In this document: piece after piece, positions 24,464 to 34,162 of the stretch | Layout: the number at the start of each line of letters is the position of its first letter | Numbering within the stretch: position 1 is the first letter of the stretch | Assembly (NCBI GenBank): GCA_964572065.1 | Contig: CAZNER010000002.1 | Coordinates: 1 to 55,600 of the forward strand | Reading direction: 5' to 3' | Length of the DNA stretch: 55,600 nt | Source: CAZNER01 sp964572065 | GTDB lineage: Bacteria; Patescibacteriota; Dojkabacteria; JAHIVN01 | Notes under the pieces: generated by a model | Seen by the model: only the letters and a program-made list of their open reading frames with translations | Database searches by the model: none | What the model was told of the DNA's origin: nothing | Made by a program: the position numbers and the translations under genes

Positions 24464-25675
24464 TTACTGTATGTTTTCTTGTGGCTGCTGTACTTGAGAT
24501 GGAGATTTTTGGGTTGTGCCGGATTGACCTGTTTGAGTTGGTTGATTTTGTATATTTTCATGTTGTGTATCCTCATGCCCTTTAAATTCTTTTTCTTTAA
24601 GATTCTTTAATGTTGTTAAATCATCTGTAATGTAATTAGTGATATTATCTTTAGTCAGCATGACGGCTTGTGCTTGCCCCGTTACTATTTGTTTTGTAAC
24701 TTTTCGTGCAAGACGCTGCATATTTCTTTCGAGCCTTCTTACTCCTGGATCATCTCCAAATTTATCTGCTAAGGTTGTCCATACATCATCTGCAATTTGA
24801 AATTCTTGATTTGATAATCCAGCATATTGAAGTATTTTAGGGAAAAGGTAACGCTGTAGTATAACTGCTTTTTCTTCAACATTGTAATCTTTAAATTCGA
24901 CGATTTCTAATCGATCGAGAAGAGCTCTTGTGATAGTTTTTAAAGTGTTAGCAGTACAGATAAAAAATACTCTTGATAAATCAATAGGAAAATCAATATA
25001 TAAATCTCTAAATGTAGTATTTTGTTGCGGATCAAGAATTTCAAGGAGGATAGCCATAAAGTCTTGGAGTTTAGACTGACTTCCCGAAACTTTATCTATT
25101 TCATCAAGTAGTAGTACAGGCGATAATGAGCCTGATTTTGCTAAAGCTTTTATTATTTGACCAGGTTCAGAATCGGGTGTTCCTTTTGGTTTACCTCTAA
25201 GTTCAGAAGATGAACTTAACGCTCCAAGTGATATTCGGTAGAATGGTCTTCCAAGTGCTTCTGCAATAGCTTTTGCCATTGTAGTTTTGCCTGTTCCCTG
25301 TACTCCGACAAAGCACATGACTGGTGCTTGATGTAGAGCGTTTTGTATTGTGCTTTTCTTTTTTAGTACAGCTAAATATTCTAATATATTTTGTTTCACA
25401 TCCTCTCCTCCATAATGATGAGTATCCATAGTTTTTTTTGCATTATTCAAGTCTAGGTTGTCTTGATTGTGTTTATTCCATGGAATTCTAAGACACCAAT
25501 CAATATATTTAGCAATTGGTTCATATTCACTTGAATCTTTCCCTTGTCTTGCCATCCTTCTTATCCGCTTCACCATGACATCCAGAATCTCTTTTAATTT
25601 TTCAGGAATTGTTGCCTTCTCGATTTTTTTGATTAAATATTGTATTTCAGCAATTTGAGTAGTTTGATCTTCCAT
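24464..25675 (-). CDS. Lon-like AAA+ ATPase lacking the protease domain
   Basis: Residues 1-95 resemble the Lon helical region before the ATPase (YIDWCLRIPWNK matches the Lon signature). The AAA+ core has Walker A GVQGTGKT (124-131), Walker B VLLLDEID (187-194), a sensor-1 Asn in FICTAN, and the arginine-containing DPGVRRLERNMQRLARK of Lon. The N-terminal substrate domain and the C-terminal S16 protease with its Ser-Lys dyad are absent; instead the protein ends in a Gln/Thr/Pro-rich tail (about 360-403). The Lon pore-loop region is replaced by ALSSSSELRGKPKG. It may be an unfoldase or chaperone. No frameshifted protease domain is visible after the stop, where tsaE lies convergent. Confidence 0.8.
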   Translation of the reverse strand: MEDQTTQIAEIQYLIKKIEKATIPEKLKEILDVMVKRIRRMARQGKDSSEYEPIAKYIDWCLRIPWNKHNQDNLDLNNAKKTMDTHHYGGEDVKQNILEYLAVLKKKSTIQNALHQAPVMCFVGVQGTGKTTMAKAIAEALGRPFYRISLGALSSSSELRGKPKGTPDSEPGQIIKALAKSGSLSPVLLLDEIDKVSGSQSKLQDFMAILLEILDPQQNTTFRDLYIDFPIDLSRVFFICTANTLKTITRALLDRLEIVEFKDYNVEEKAVILQRYLFPKILQYAGLSNQEFQIADDVWTTLADKFGDDPGVRRLERNMQRLARKVTKQIVTGQAQAVMLTKDNITNYITDDLTTLKNLKEKEFKGHEDTQHENIQNQPTQTGQSGTTQKSPSQVQQPQENIQ

Positions 25676-25760
25676 TAGAATTTAATAAAAGTTTATTTTA
25701 TTCATTATATTGAGTTAGCATGAATTTCACAAATTAATATTGGAGAATAAGAAATTTATT

Positions 25761-25769
25761 TGTTATACT
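25761..25769 (+). promoter_or_regulatory. Extended -10 promoter
   Basis: TGTTATACT (hexamer 25764-25769), 11 nt before the ATG at 25781. It argues for that ATG rather than the in-frame one at 25760, which lies upstream of the box. Confidence 0.5.
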
Positions 25770-25780
25770 CTTTTATTATT

Positions 25781-26803
25781 ATGCAAGTATCAGAATTAAT
25801 TGAGAAAAAATTAGAGGAATCCAGAAATATTTTAGTGATAATTTCAAGACCAATTGATAATGATTGTCTTGGTTGTGGTATAGTACTGAAAAGACAACTT
25901 AAAAGAAAAGGTAAAGATGTCAGATTAGTATCACCTTCAAAAATACCTGAGCAGTTTGATGTGTTGCCGTACATGAGTGAGATTGAAGTTAAAGATACTA
26001 AAAAAATGGATTTGTTGAAATTTGATTTGATAATATCTGTTGATGGGGGAAACACAAAGCAATTCGCAGAAGTTTCTAAGGATTCGGATTTTAATTTCAA
26101 CGGGAATAAAGAAGTTTTAAATATTGACCATCATATGGGAAATACTCATTTTGCCAAATATGAAATATGGGATAAAGAAGCTTCATCGACTGGGGAAGTG
26201 TTACTTTTGAGTATTTTGGCTGTGGATGATTTAAATAAAAATGAAGCTACTTTGCTCTATGGAGCTTTAGTTGGTGATACAGGGAATTTTAGATATAATT
26301 TTAATGTTAATACTTTTAAGTTAGCAACAGAACTTATTGCCAAAGGGGCTAATTCGAAACTAATAATTAATAATTACTTTTATGACAACTCAGATATAGG
26401 ATTTAAAATTCTTGCTGAGTTAATTGAAGAGACTTTTTATATAAACAAACTTGGTTATACTTATGTTATTGCAGATTATGATAAGTTAACCGAAGAATAT
26501 GATTGTGATTTTGGTAAGGTAAAGGAAGGGATTAGACTATATGAAAATTATTTCTCACGAGCAGTAAAAAATATTCAGATTAGCTTTGTTTTAAAAAAGC
26601 ATGGAAAGAATTTAACTGTAGCAATAAAAGGTAATACTCTTTATAATAAAGTTCCTTTACCTGAAATAGGTAAATCTTTGGGTTGTGAATCAGGTGGACA
26701 TTTCAATTCATCCGGATTTTATATTGATGGAGCTGTTGATAATGTTATTGTAGATATAAATAGAGTTATGAAGAATTTGTATAAAGAATACAAACAGAAG
26801 TAG
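25781..26803 (+). CDS. DHH-family phosphoesterase (NrnA/oligoribonuclease-like)
   Basis: DHH-DHHA1 phosphoesterases degrade nanoRNA or nucleotides such as pAp and c-di-AMP derivatives. Seen: a variant motif I RPIDNDCLGCG, an SVDGG motif II, the DHH box in NIDHHMGNTHF, motif IV GALVGDTGNFRYN, and the C-terminal substrate motif ESGGHFNSSGF. Motif I usually begins with His-x-x-Pro-Asp-x-Asp; here the His is Arg, an oddity that could affect metal binding. 340 residues from the ATG at 25781. It leads a same-strand series with tsaB, recJ and a DUF2085 gene. Confidence 0.88.
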   Translation: MQVSELIEKKLEESRNILVIISRPIDNDCLGCGIVLKRQLKRKGKDVRLVSPSKIPEQFDVLPYMSEIEVKDTKKMDLLKFDLIISVDGGNTKQFAEVSKDSDFNFNGNKEVLNIDHHMGNTHFAKYEIWDKEASSTGEVLLLSILAVDDLNKNEATLLYGALVGDTGNFRYNFNVNTFKLATELIAKGANSKLIINNYFYDNSDIGFKILAELIEETFYINKLGYTYVIADYDKLTEEYDCDFGKVKEGIRLYENYFSRAVKNIQISFVLKKHGKNLTVAIKGNTLYNKVPLPEIGKSLGCESGGHFNSSGFYIDGAVDNVIVDINRVMKNLYKEYKQK

Positions 26804-26832
26804 GAAATTTATTAATAGATTATATAGTTATT

Positions 26833-27516
26833 ATGAAATATGTTCTTGGGATACAAACAGCAGAATTACCAAATAGTCTTGCTTTAATTAATAATGGTGG
26901 TAAATTCATTAAGGAGATTCAGATAAATAAAGAAGGACATACTGTAGAACTTCTTAGGAAGTTTACAAGAAAGATTTGTGAAAAATCTAAGGTCAGCTTA
27001 AATGATGTAAAGATTATTTCTGTTTGTTTAGGGCCTGGCTCATATACAGGGACTAGAGGGGGATTAGCTTTTGCAAAGGGATTTTGTCAATTCAGTGATA
27101 AACAGATTGTGGGTGTATCGGCATTTGATGTGTTGGAACGATCTATAAAAGAAATTGATAAATACAAGGATGTTATATTTATTCAGGATGCAAGAAATAA
27201 CAGAGTATATTATAAATATAGAAACAGAGAGGATGTTAAAGTTAGTTCAATAGAGAAGGTAATTGATGAAGTTAATTCAAAGACATTATTTATTGGTTCA
27301 GGTGTTAGAGAAAACAGGAATTTTATTGAGAAGAGATTAAAGAACAACTCGAAATTTATTAAAGACGAGTTGAATGTATTGAGTGCTGAGAAAGTTGCAT
27401 ATGCTGGTTTAGACAAGTACAAGAATGAAAGTTCTATATATAACGAAAATTACTTGTATAAATTAGAGCCATTATATATCCTACCTCCAAATATAACTAA
27501 ATCAAAAAGAAAGTAG
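26833..27516 (+). CDS. tsaB: tRNA threonylcarbamoyladenosine biosynthesis protein TsaB
   Basis: TsaB is the inactive ASKHA-fold partner of TsaD in t6A synthesis. The start YVLGIQTAE and the loop LGPGSYTGTRGGLAFAKG are diagnostic. Length 227 is normal. recJ starts 3 nt after its stop, so the two are tightly coupled. It complements tsaE at 23979. Confidence 0.93.
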   Translation: MKYVLGIQTAELPNSLALINNGGKFIKEIQINKEGHTVELLRKFTRKICEKSKVSLNDVKIISVCLGPGSYTGTRGGLAFAKGFCQFSDKQIVGVSAFDVLERSIKEIDKYKDVIFIQDARNNRVYYKYRNREDVKVSSIEKVIDEVNSKTLFIGSGVRENRNFIEKRLKNNSKFIKDELNVLSAEKVAYAGLDKYKNESSIYNENYLYKLEPLYILPPNITKSKRK

Positions 27517-27519
27517 AGT

Positions 27520-29241
27520 ATGGAAAGTCACTGGATTATTTTACCTAAAATTGACAAGTCTATTTCAAAGAAATTATCGAATTATCCTTTTTTGGTGAGG
27601 CAAATATTATTTAATCGTGGAATTAAATCTAAGAATAAAGCGAAAAATTTTTTGGATAAATCATTTTATGAATTTTATGATCCTTTTAAGATATATCAGA
27701 TGAAAAAAGCTGCAAATTTAGTTCTTGACTATGTGGAGAAAGGGAAGAAGATATATATACATGGAGATTTCGATGTTGATGGAATATGTGCAACTTCAAT
27801 TCTTTTTGACTTTCTATATCGTGAACTTAAGGCAAATGTTATGCCTTATATTCCGAGTCGCTTTAATGAAGGATACGGTATAAGTGATGAAAGTCTTGGA
27901 AATATTAAAAAGGGAGGGGGTGAGCTAGTTATTACTGTTGATTGCGGTATTAGAGATAATACTTTAGTTAAAAAGTGGTGTAAAAAAGGCTTGGATTTTA
28001 TTATTACAGATCACCATGAACTGAAAAGGGATAAGAAAGCTGGTAAGGTTATTTTACCAGGGGAGGCCTTGGCAGTTGTTCATCCGCAGCATCCTAAGGG
28101 TAGATATCCATTTAAAGATATTTCGGGTGCGACAGTTGTTTGGAAATTAATTGCAGCAATTGCTGAAACTAAAAAGATAAAATTAAATATAGAGGAATAT
28201 CTCGATTTAGTAGGATTGTCAGTTGTTTGCGATATCATGCCTTTGGTAGATGAAAATAGATCGATGCTAAAGAAGTCTTTTGAAGCGATTAAAGAAACAA
28301 AGAGGGTGGGGCTTATGAGATTGATTAATGATGCAGGAATAGATATTTCCAGGATTAATTCTTATCATTTGGGTTTTATAATCGGACCTCGTTTAAATGC
28401 AGTTGGACGTTTGGATCATGCTATTGATGCGGTAAGACTTTTGGTGACTAAATCTAATAATAAAGCGAGAGATCTCAGTGAAAAACTTAATTTACTTAAT
28501 CAAAGAAGACAAAGTATTCAGAGGGAAATTTATAATAAGGCTGTTGAACAAATTAAGAAAGCTGGTATAGAAAAAAAATTATATTTTGTATGGGGGGAAG
28601 ACTGGGCGGAAGGTGTTATTGGAATTGTAGCAGGTAAAATAAGTGAAAAATTTCATAGACCAGTATTAATAGCAACAAAATGTAAAGGCGAGTATAAAGG
28701 TTCGGCAAGAAGTATTGAGAGATTTAACATTATTAAAGCAATTAATTTACAATCAGATATTTTAGAAAGATTTGGAGGACATCCGCAGGCTGCAGGCTTT
28801 ACTGTAAAACATGAAAATATAGAACAGTTTAGAGATGATTTGTTAGAAATTGCTGATGGAGAGCTAGATGAAGATGATATAAGAAAGGAAGAGCTAGTAG
28901 ATTGTGAGATTAAGATCAATGATGTAAGTTTTGATTTATTGGAATGGGTTGAAAAGTTTGCGCCTTTTGGGTATGGGAATAAAAAACCAAGATTTGTGAT
29001 AAGAGATTTAGAGATAAGTTCAGTAGATTTGGTCGGATCTGATAGTAGTCATTTGAAATTTTCATTTCTGAATAAAGATACAGGGGAGTTCATTTCTGCA
29101 ATTGGTTTTAGGTTAGGTGAAAAATTTCCCCACTTAAAAGCAGGAGATATGATTGACATACTATTTACTATTGAGTTAAATGAGTGGAACGGCTCGTCAA
29201 CATTACAATTAAATGTAACAGATTTAAAAGTTGTAGAGTAA
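27520..29241 (+). CDS. recJ: Single-stranded-DNA-specific exonuclease RecJ
   Basis: RecJ is a 5'-3' single-strand DNA exonuclease used in recombination and mismatch repair. The DHH motifs are complete: DFDVDG (83-88), VDCG (140-143), DHH (164-166), then GATVVWK, GPRLNAVGRL, and in the DHHA1 domain GGHPQAAGFTV. The C-terminal OB-fold is present (WVEKFAPFGYGNKKPRF). 573 residues is full length. Next to the DHH phosphoesterase gene, giving two DHH nucleases in one block. Confidence 0.95.
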   Translation: MESHWIILPKIDKSISKKLSNYPFLVRQILFNRGIKSKNKAKNFLDKSFYEFYDPFKIYQMKKAANLVLDYVEKGKKIYIHGDFDVDGICATSILFDFLYRELKANVMPYIPSRFNEGYGISDESLGNIKKGGGELVITVDCGIRDNTLVKKWCKKGLDFIITDHHELKRDKKAGKVILPGEALAVVHPQHPKGRYPFKDISGATVVWKLIAAIAETKKIKLNIEEYLDLVGLSVVCDIMPLVDENRSMLKKSFEAIKETKRVGLMRLINDAGIDISRINSYHLGFIIGPRLNAVGRLDHAIDAVRLLVTKSNNKARDLSEKLNLLNQRRQSIQREIYNKAVEQIKKAGIEKKLYFVWGEDWAEGVIGIVAGKISEKFHRPVLIATKCKGEYKGSARSIERFNIIKAINLQSDILERFGGHPQAAGFTVKHENIEQFRDDLLEIADGELDEDDIRKEELVDCEIKINDVSFDLLEWVEKFAPFGYGNKKPRFVIRDLEISSVDLVGSDSSHLKFSFLNKDTGEFISAIGFRLGEKFPHLKAGDMIDILFTIELNEWNGSSTLQLNVTDLKVVE

Positions 29242-29273
29242 ATGGATTATTATAGATTTTAGATGATATTCTT

Positions 29274-30020
29274 ATGGCTTTAATATCTAAGGAAGAACAG
29301 AAGAAAATAGAGCATATATTTAAAAAAATATTTCTTAATATGACTTTGATTTTTTGCGGGTGGATATTATTTATGGATGTAGTTGCGGTATTGGCTCCAG
29401 TATTAGCTTATTTAGGTTTTGATCAGATAGCTCATGTAATATATTTCATCTACAGTTTTTTATGTCATCAGCGTCCTTGGCGTTCATTACATCTTTTTGA
29501 TTATCAAGTGGCTTGGTGTACAAGAGATACTTTTACTTATTTAGCTATGGCCGTCTCTGCTTTTTTAGTTGTAAAGTCAAAAATTAGGAGTGTGCGATGG
29601 TATATTCCTTTACTTGCTACTCTGCCGTTTGCACTTGATGGTACTATTCAGTTAATAGCCGAAATAAGAGGCGTTGTGAACAACGAGATGACGTTTTTTT
29701 ACTCAAGTACAAATTTAGTTAGAATGTTGACTGGTAGTATTTTTGGAGCTGGTGCAGGGATTTGGCTTTTTAGTATGCTAGAAGAGTCAATTCATGAAGA
29801 ATTTGGCGAAAATAAACCGGTTAAGAAGAAAGGTGAGGTCGTGAGACATTTTAAATATATACTATTTATAACAGCTGTATGTTTTATTCTGTATGTACTT
29901 TTTATACAGATTTGGAATATTACTTCTGTTAAATATAAACCATATGGATTATTTGATAATAAGCGATATTACCCAGGTGTGAATTATGAGGATATTGGTG
30001 GTGGTGGGCATGGAATATGA
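29274..30020 (+). CDS. DUF2085 membrane protein
   Basis: Polytopic membrane protein of 248 residues with about five helices. The pattern FLCHQRPWRSLHLFDYQVAWCTRDTF..L is split here into CHQRPWRS and WCTRDTF, which mark DUF2085, a family of small membrane proteins with conserved Cys and His and unknown function. It ends in TGA after a Gly-rich tail (DIGGGGHGI). Last gene of the DHH-tsaB-recJ series, 32 nt after recJ. Confidence 0.8.
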   Translation: MALISKEEQKKIEHIFKKIFLNMTLIFCGWILFMDVVAVLAPVLAYLGFDQIAHVIYFIYSFLCHQRPWRSLHLFDYQVAWCTRDTFTYLAMAVSAFLVVKSKIRSVRWYIPLLATLPFALDGTIQLIAEIRGVVNNEMTFFYSSTNLVRMLTGSIFGAGAGIWLFSMLEESIHEEFGENKPVKKKGEVVRHFKYILFITAVCFILYVLFIQIWNITSVKYKPYGLFDNKRYYPGVNYEDIGGGGHGI

Positions 30021-30097
30021 TTAGAAAGTTGAAAGGCATAATTCAAGAAGTAAAAGTTGGGAAATAGGAATTAAAGCAATGAGCGATAAGTTTTTAG

Positions 30098-30361
30098 TTA
30101 TAATAATTTCAGGGGTTTTGGTGGAAGAGGCGGTGAATTTATATCATTGATCTGTATTAGTTTAGTTCTACTTTTTTTACCTTTTAGTATCAATATATTA
30201 CTTCTTGAAATGCCCCACTCTTTTGCTAGGAATTTTATTAGTTCTTTGTTTGCTTTTCCTTTTTGAGGTTGTGCGGCGATTTTAATTTTTAGTGAATCAT
30301 CTATCCATCCGATTATTTTATTCTTTTGGGCGTTTGGCGTTACTTTTAATCTAATTTTCAT
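30098..30361 (-). CDS. DUF167/YggU family protein
   Basis: 87 residues with the family core RLKVTPNAQKNKIIGW, QPQKGKANKELIKFLAKEW and GKKSRTKLIQI, i.e. the small alpha/beta fold of YggU. Molecular function is unknown. It starts 16 nt after the end of glyA on the same strand and is probably the last gene of a folD-glyA-DUF167 transcript. The C-terminal PPLPPKPLKLL extension is unusual but short. Confidence 0.88.
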   Translation of the reverse strand: MKIRLKVTPNAQKNKIIGWIDDSLKIKIAAQPQKGKANKELIKFLAKEWGISRSNILILKGKKSRTKLIQINDINSPPLPPKPLKLL

Positions 30362-30377
30362 TTGTATTATTAATTTA

Positions 30378-31673
30378 TTATTTAGGAAGAGGAAATTTAT
30401 AGCAAAGCTGTCTTACTTTTTCCTTTGTTTCTATAATATTTTTTTGTTTGAGTAATTGTTCTTGGAAGTTTTTGAATTCTAGTTGAGTAAAATTGGATGC
30501 AATATCTATAACGTCTTTTATATATTTAGCTATTTTGGGCATTTGTTTCTCTTTCATTCCTCTTGTTGTTACTGTAGGTGTTCCTAGTCGGATACCGCTT
30601 GGATTTATAGGTGATTGAGGCTCGGATGGTATGGTGTTTTTATTTAAGATAATGCCCGAGATGCTTAATGCTTTTGCAGCATATTTACCCGATATATTTT
30701 TGTTTCTAAGATCGATTAAAATTAGGTGTTTATCAGTTCCACCTGATATAAGATTAAAATTATATTTCTTCAAATCTTTTGCAAGTCTTTTGGCATTTTT
30801 AATTATTTGTCTTGAATATTGTTTAAATTTCTTACTTTGAGCTTCTTTAAGACATACTGCAATTGCAGCGATGTTATTATTCATGGGACCACCTTGGATA
30901 CCAGGGAAAACAGATTTGTCAATTTCTTTAGCAAATTTTTTCTTACAGAATATCATAGCTCCCTTAGGGCCTCTTAATGTCTTGTGTGTTGTCATAGTAA
31001 CAATATCTGCATAAGCAAATGGCGATTTATTTACTCCACTTGCTACAAGTCCTGCCTCATGAGCTATATCAGCCATATAATAAGTATTATATTCTTTAGC
31101 TATAAGTGACATTCTCTTATGGTTAATTTCTCTTGGATATGCAGTGCCTCCGGAGATTAATATTTTTGGTTTCTCTTTTAGTACTAATTTTTTAACTTGA
31201 TCATAATTGAATACGCCTGTTTTACTGTCGACATAATAGTAAGCTGTTTTGTAAATTTTAGAGCTTAAACTAACTGTTTTGTCTTTATATTTCCAGCCAT
31301 GAGAAAGATGGCCTCCATCATATAAATACATTCCCATTATTTTGTCCTTGGGTTTAAGTAAAGAATTGTATACTGCAAGATTTGCTATGCTTCCTGAGTA
31401 AGGTTGAACATTTACATGCCAGTCTGATTTTAAGCCAAATAAATTCAATGCACGATCTTTACATAATTTTTCTATTTTATCTATGATATAGTTTCCTTCG
31501 TAGTATCTTTTTCCAATTTGTCCTTCGCTGTATTTATGAACTAGTACTGAACCAAGAGTATTTCTCACTTGTATAGAAGTGAAATTTTCTGAAGGAATAA
31601 GCTGAAGTTCTTCATTCTGTCTTTGAAATTCTTTATATATAAGTTTTTGAATATTAACTTTTTTGTTGTTCAT
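30378..31673 (-). CDS. glyA: Serine hydroxymethyltransferase
   Basis: PLP enzyme that converts serine and tetrahydrofolate to glycine and methylene-THF. The PLP lysine is Lys231 in TTHKTLRGPKGAM, and DIAHEAGL (202-209), PYSGSIANL and the C-terminal NTIPSEPQSPINPSGIRLG are all diagnostic. 431 residues, full length. Its start overlaps the end of folD by 20 nt, so translation is probably coupled, and together they form the one-carbon module of the window. Confidence 0.96.
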   Translation of the reverse strand: MNNKKVNIQKLIYKEFQRQNEELQLIPSENFTSIQVRNTLGSVLVHKYSEGQIGKRYYEGNYIIDKIEKLCKDRALNLFGLKSDWHVNVQPYSGSIANLAVYNSLLKPKDKIMGMYLYDGGHLSHGWKYKDKTVSLSSKIYKTAYYYVDSKTGVFNYDQVKKLVLKEKPKILISGGTAYPREINHKRMSLIAKEYNTYYMADIAHEAGLVASGVNKSPFAYADIVTMTTHKTLRGPKGAMIFCKKKFAKEIDKSVFPGIQGGPMNNNIAAIAVCLKEAQSKKFKQYSRQIIKNAKRLAKDLKKYNFNLISGGTDKHLILIDLRNKNISGKYAAKALSISGIILNKNTIPSEPQSPINPSGIRLGTPTVTTRGMKEKQMPKIAKYIKDVIDIASNFTQLEFKNFQEQLLKQKNIIETKEKVRQLCYKFPLPK

Positions 31674-32487
31674 ATAATTTTAATAAGTTCTCAAATAAAC
31701 AAGGGATAGTTAATTGACCTACACCATTTGGAACTGGAGTTATCAATTTAACTTTTTTCTTTACTGAGTTAAAATCAACATCACCGTAAATTTTTCCTTT
31801 GATTCTTGTTATTCCTGCGTCAATTAGAACCATCTTGTTATTCACCATTTCTTCTCTTATCAAATTTCTTTTTCCGACTGCTGTTATTAAAACTTCTGCT
31901 TTTTTAGTATATTTTTCAATATTTTTTGTAAATTCATTACAAATAGTTACAGTTGCACCTTTTGACAATAGGTAACCTGCTAAAGGTTTACCGATTAGAT
32001 TTGAATCATTAATTATTGTTATTTTTTTAGATTTCAGTCTAATTTTTTTTGTTTTTAGTATTGTTACTATTGCTTTTACAGATGCAGGCATTATTGAATC
32101 TTTTGTTGCTTTGAAAGTCTTGCCTAAATTTGTAGATGTAAGGCAATCAATATCTTTAAGTGTTGAGATAGAATCTAAAATATTTTTTTCTGCTAATTCT
32201 TTTGGTATAGGAAGTTGAATAAAGTAACCTTTACAGTTTGGGTCATAGTTCAAATTGTTGCATACTGCTTTTATGATTTCAAAATTGGTGCTCTTTTTAA
32301 ATTGGTGTAAATTAACTTTAATTCCAAGTTCTTTTGCAATTTTTATTTTTCTATTTACATATATTTCTGAGGCTGAATTATTTCCTATATATATGATGTC
32401 GAGCCTTAAGGAAAATTTTTGATCCTTAATATTTTTCTTGATATTACTGAGCTTTTTCTTTGCTATGCTATTGCATTTATATACCAT
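31654..32487 (-). CDS. folD: FolD-like methylenetetrahydrofolate dehydrogenase/cyclohydrolase, divergent
   Basis: The bifunctional enzyme interconverts methylene-, methenyl- and formyl-THF with NADP. The fold markers are present: Tyr43 and Lys47 in EIYVNRKIK (the catalytic YxxxK), IQLPIP, the Rossmann part IINDSNLIGKPLAGYLL, AVGKRNLI and VLIDAGI. Several usually strict motifs are changed: KDVDGF reads KDIDCL, the PCTP segment reads MPAS, and PGGVGPMT reads PNGVGQLT. It is 277 residues, normal length. It overlaps glyA by 20 nt. Probably active but with altered folate contacts; the sequence cannot decide. Confidence 0.85.
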   Translation of the reverse strand: MVYKCNSIAKKKLSNIKKNIKDQKFSLRLDIIYIGNNSASEIYVNRKIKIAKELGIKVNLHQFKKSTNFEIIKAVCNNLNYDPNCKGYFIQLPIPKELAEKNILDSISTLKDIDCLTSTNLGKTFKATKDSIMPASVKAIVTILKTKKIRLKSKKITIINDSNLIGKPLAGYLLSKGATVTICNEFTKNIEKYTKKAEVLITAVGKRNLIREEMVNNKMVLIDAGITRIKGKIYGDVDFNSVKKKVKLITPVPNGVGQLTIPCLFENLLKLYEQQKS

Positions 32488-32615
32488 TATAGGTTTGATA
32501 AAATAATTAGAATATAGTACTATACGATATAAGTATAAATTGAATTTACATCATATGATTTGATTTTAGCTAAATTTTCATATTTATTCAAAAAATAAAT
32601 TTTTAATTAAAATTA

Positions 32616-34085
32616 ATGCGGGGAATAATAATAAATTTTAAAGGCAGGACTTTTAGGAAATTTACATCTATGCGACAGTTTGGGGTTTATATGAATGATA
32701 TTTTAATTAAAGCTGTAGTAATATTCCTATTTATGAATATAGGCATGTTTGAAATTGTTGGTATTTCAAGTAATAAATTAGCCAAATTTGTATTTATATA
32801 TGTTACAGCAGCTTGTTTATGGGGTTTATTACTTATTCGGTTTGTTATTAGTGATAAAAAGGTTTTTGGTAAAACAAAATTTGATATATTTTATATGGGA
32901 ATTTTAACTCTTGCGTTAATTTCAGTTTTATTATCAAGTGATCGAGTCCATGGGGTATTTGGAGATTATGAAACATGGTCGTATAGTATTATTACTTTTT
33001 TAAGTTTTTCAATAATTTATTATGTCGTAGTTTTATTGTTTAAATATCTCCAAGGGATAAGGTGGTTAAATTTGTCTCTTGTACTTTCAGTTTTGTTGCC
33101 AGGAATTTATTATATTACAGTTTTATTTCCGGAAAATGGAACTATAAGCTTGGATTATATGAGATATGTTGTCTTATCTGTACCTTTTATAATTGGTGTT
33201 TTATTTGCTTTTAAAAAATTGTTTTTAAAAATAGTTGCATTTATTACTTTAATTATTAGTTTGTTTTTAGTTGATTATTACTCGACTTATTTACAGGGTA
33301 CTATGTTTATATTAAGTACTGGGGTTCTAAGTTTATTTATTTTATTTTATTTTTCTTTTTGGGTTAAGAATAGTCAAGTTATTATCAATTTGGTTAAGGA
33401 TTTCATATCTAAATTGAAAGGTATTAAAACAATAAAGGATCTCAAAATAATCTATAAGAAGAGAAAACGGGAATGGTTAATTTTCTTGGTAACTATACTT
33501 ATGGCTGCCTGGATTATTGGATTTGCCTCTTTTTGTTATAAATATTATGTAAATAATATAAATCCTTATATAGGAGAGTGGTTAAAGGATGATTTAAGTA
33601 ATATGAGTGGATTTAGAATGTGGTTGATAGGAAAGAATGATTTGTCAGAAGAATTCTCTTCAATGGAAGTGATAAATATTTTAGGTAATTATGGAATATT
33701 AAGTACTATTTTATTTATAGGTTTTTTATTCTATGGCGCTTTTATAGCTGGCAAAATGGCTTTAAAATATCTTTATAAGGGAACATTTAGTAATGTAATA
33801 CTGTTATCTAGTTTATTTGTTACAATTGTGGGAATTTTTATTACATTTTTATTGATTAGGTTTACTCCTATGATATATTTAATGCTCATATTGGTATTTA
33901 GTATATTAGCTATCATTGATGCTTTACATAAAAAAGAAGGTCTTTATAAATTACCGGTATTTAGAAAGAAATTGACTTTGAAACAAAAATTAATTAAAGC
34001 TGCAGGTATTCTTATCATTATTGGTTTTACTCTTGTAGGTATTATAGGAATATTTTCCGGGATTGACAGAGGAATATTTCAATAA
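32616..34085 (+). CDS. Polytopic membrane protein, O-antigen ligase/polymerase-like
   Basis: 489 residues with about ten to twelve membrane helices. A short soluble stretch around 105-115 (VFGDYETWSYS) and a large polar loop between late helices resemble WaaL/Wzy-type glycan ligases, but the match is weak and no catalytic residue can be named. It precedes the two Cys-rich surface proteins on the same strand with a 77-nt gap, so it could glycosylate or export them. It may equally be an unrelated multi-helix protein. Confidence 0.5.
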   Translation: MRGIIINFKGRTFRKFTSMRQFGVYMNDILIKAVVIFLFMNIGMFEIVGISSNKLAKFVFIYVTAACLWGLLLIRFVISDKKVFGKTKFDIFYMGILTLALISVLLSSDRVHGVFGDYETWSYSIITFLSFSIIYYVVVLLFKYLQGIRWLNLSLVLSVLLPGIYYITVLFPENGTISLDYMRYVVLSVPFIIGVLFAFKKLFLKIVAFITLIISLFLVDYYSTYLQGTMFILSTGVLSLFILFYFSFWVKNSQVIINLVKDFISKLKGIKTIKDLKIIYKKRKREWLIFLVTILMAAWIIGFASFCYKYYVNNINPYIGEWLKDDLSNMSGFRMWLIGKNDLSEEFSSMEVINILGNYGILSTILFIGFLFYGAFIAGKMALKYLYKGTFSNVILLSSLFVTIVGIFITFLLIRFTPMIYLMLILVFSILAIIDALHKKEGLYKLPVFRKKLTLKQKLIKAAGILIIIGFTLVGIIGIFSGIDRGIFQ

Positions 34086-34162
34086 CATTTTATCAATATA
34101 AATCTCCTTGGCAGAATAATTCTTCTATGCTATATTAATTGTGTAATTATAAAAAATATAGC

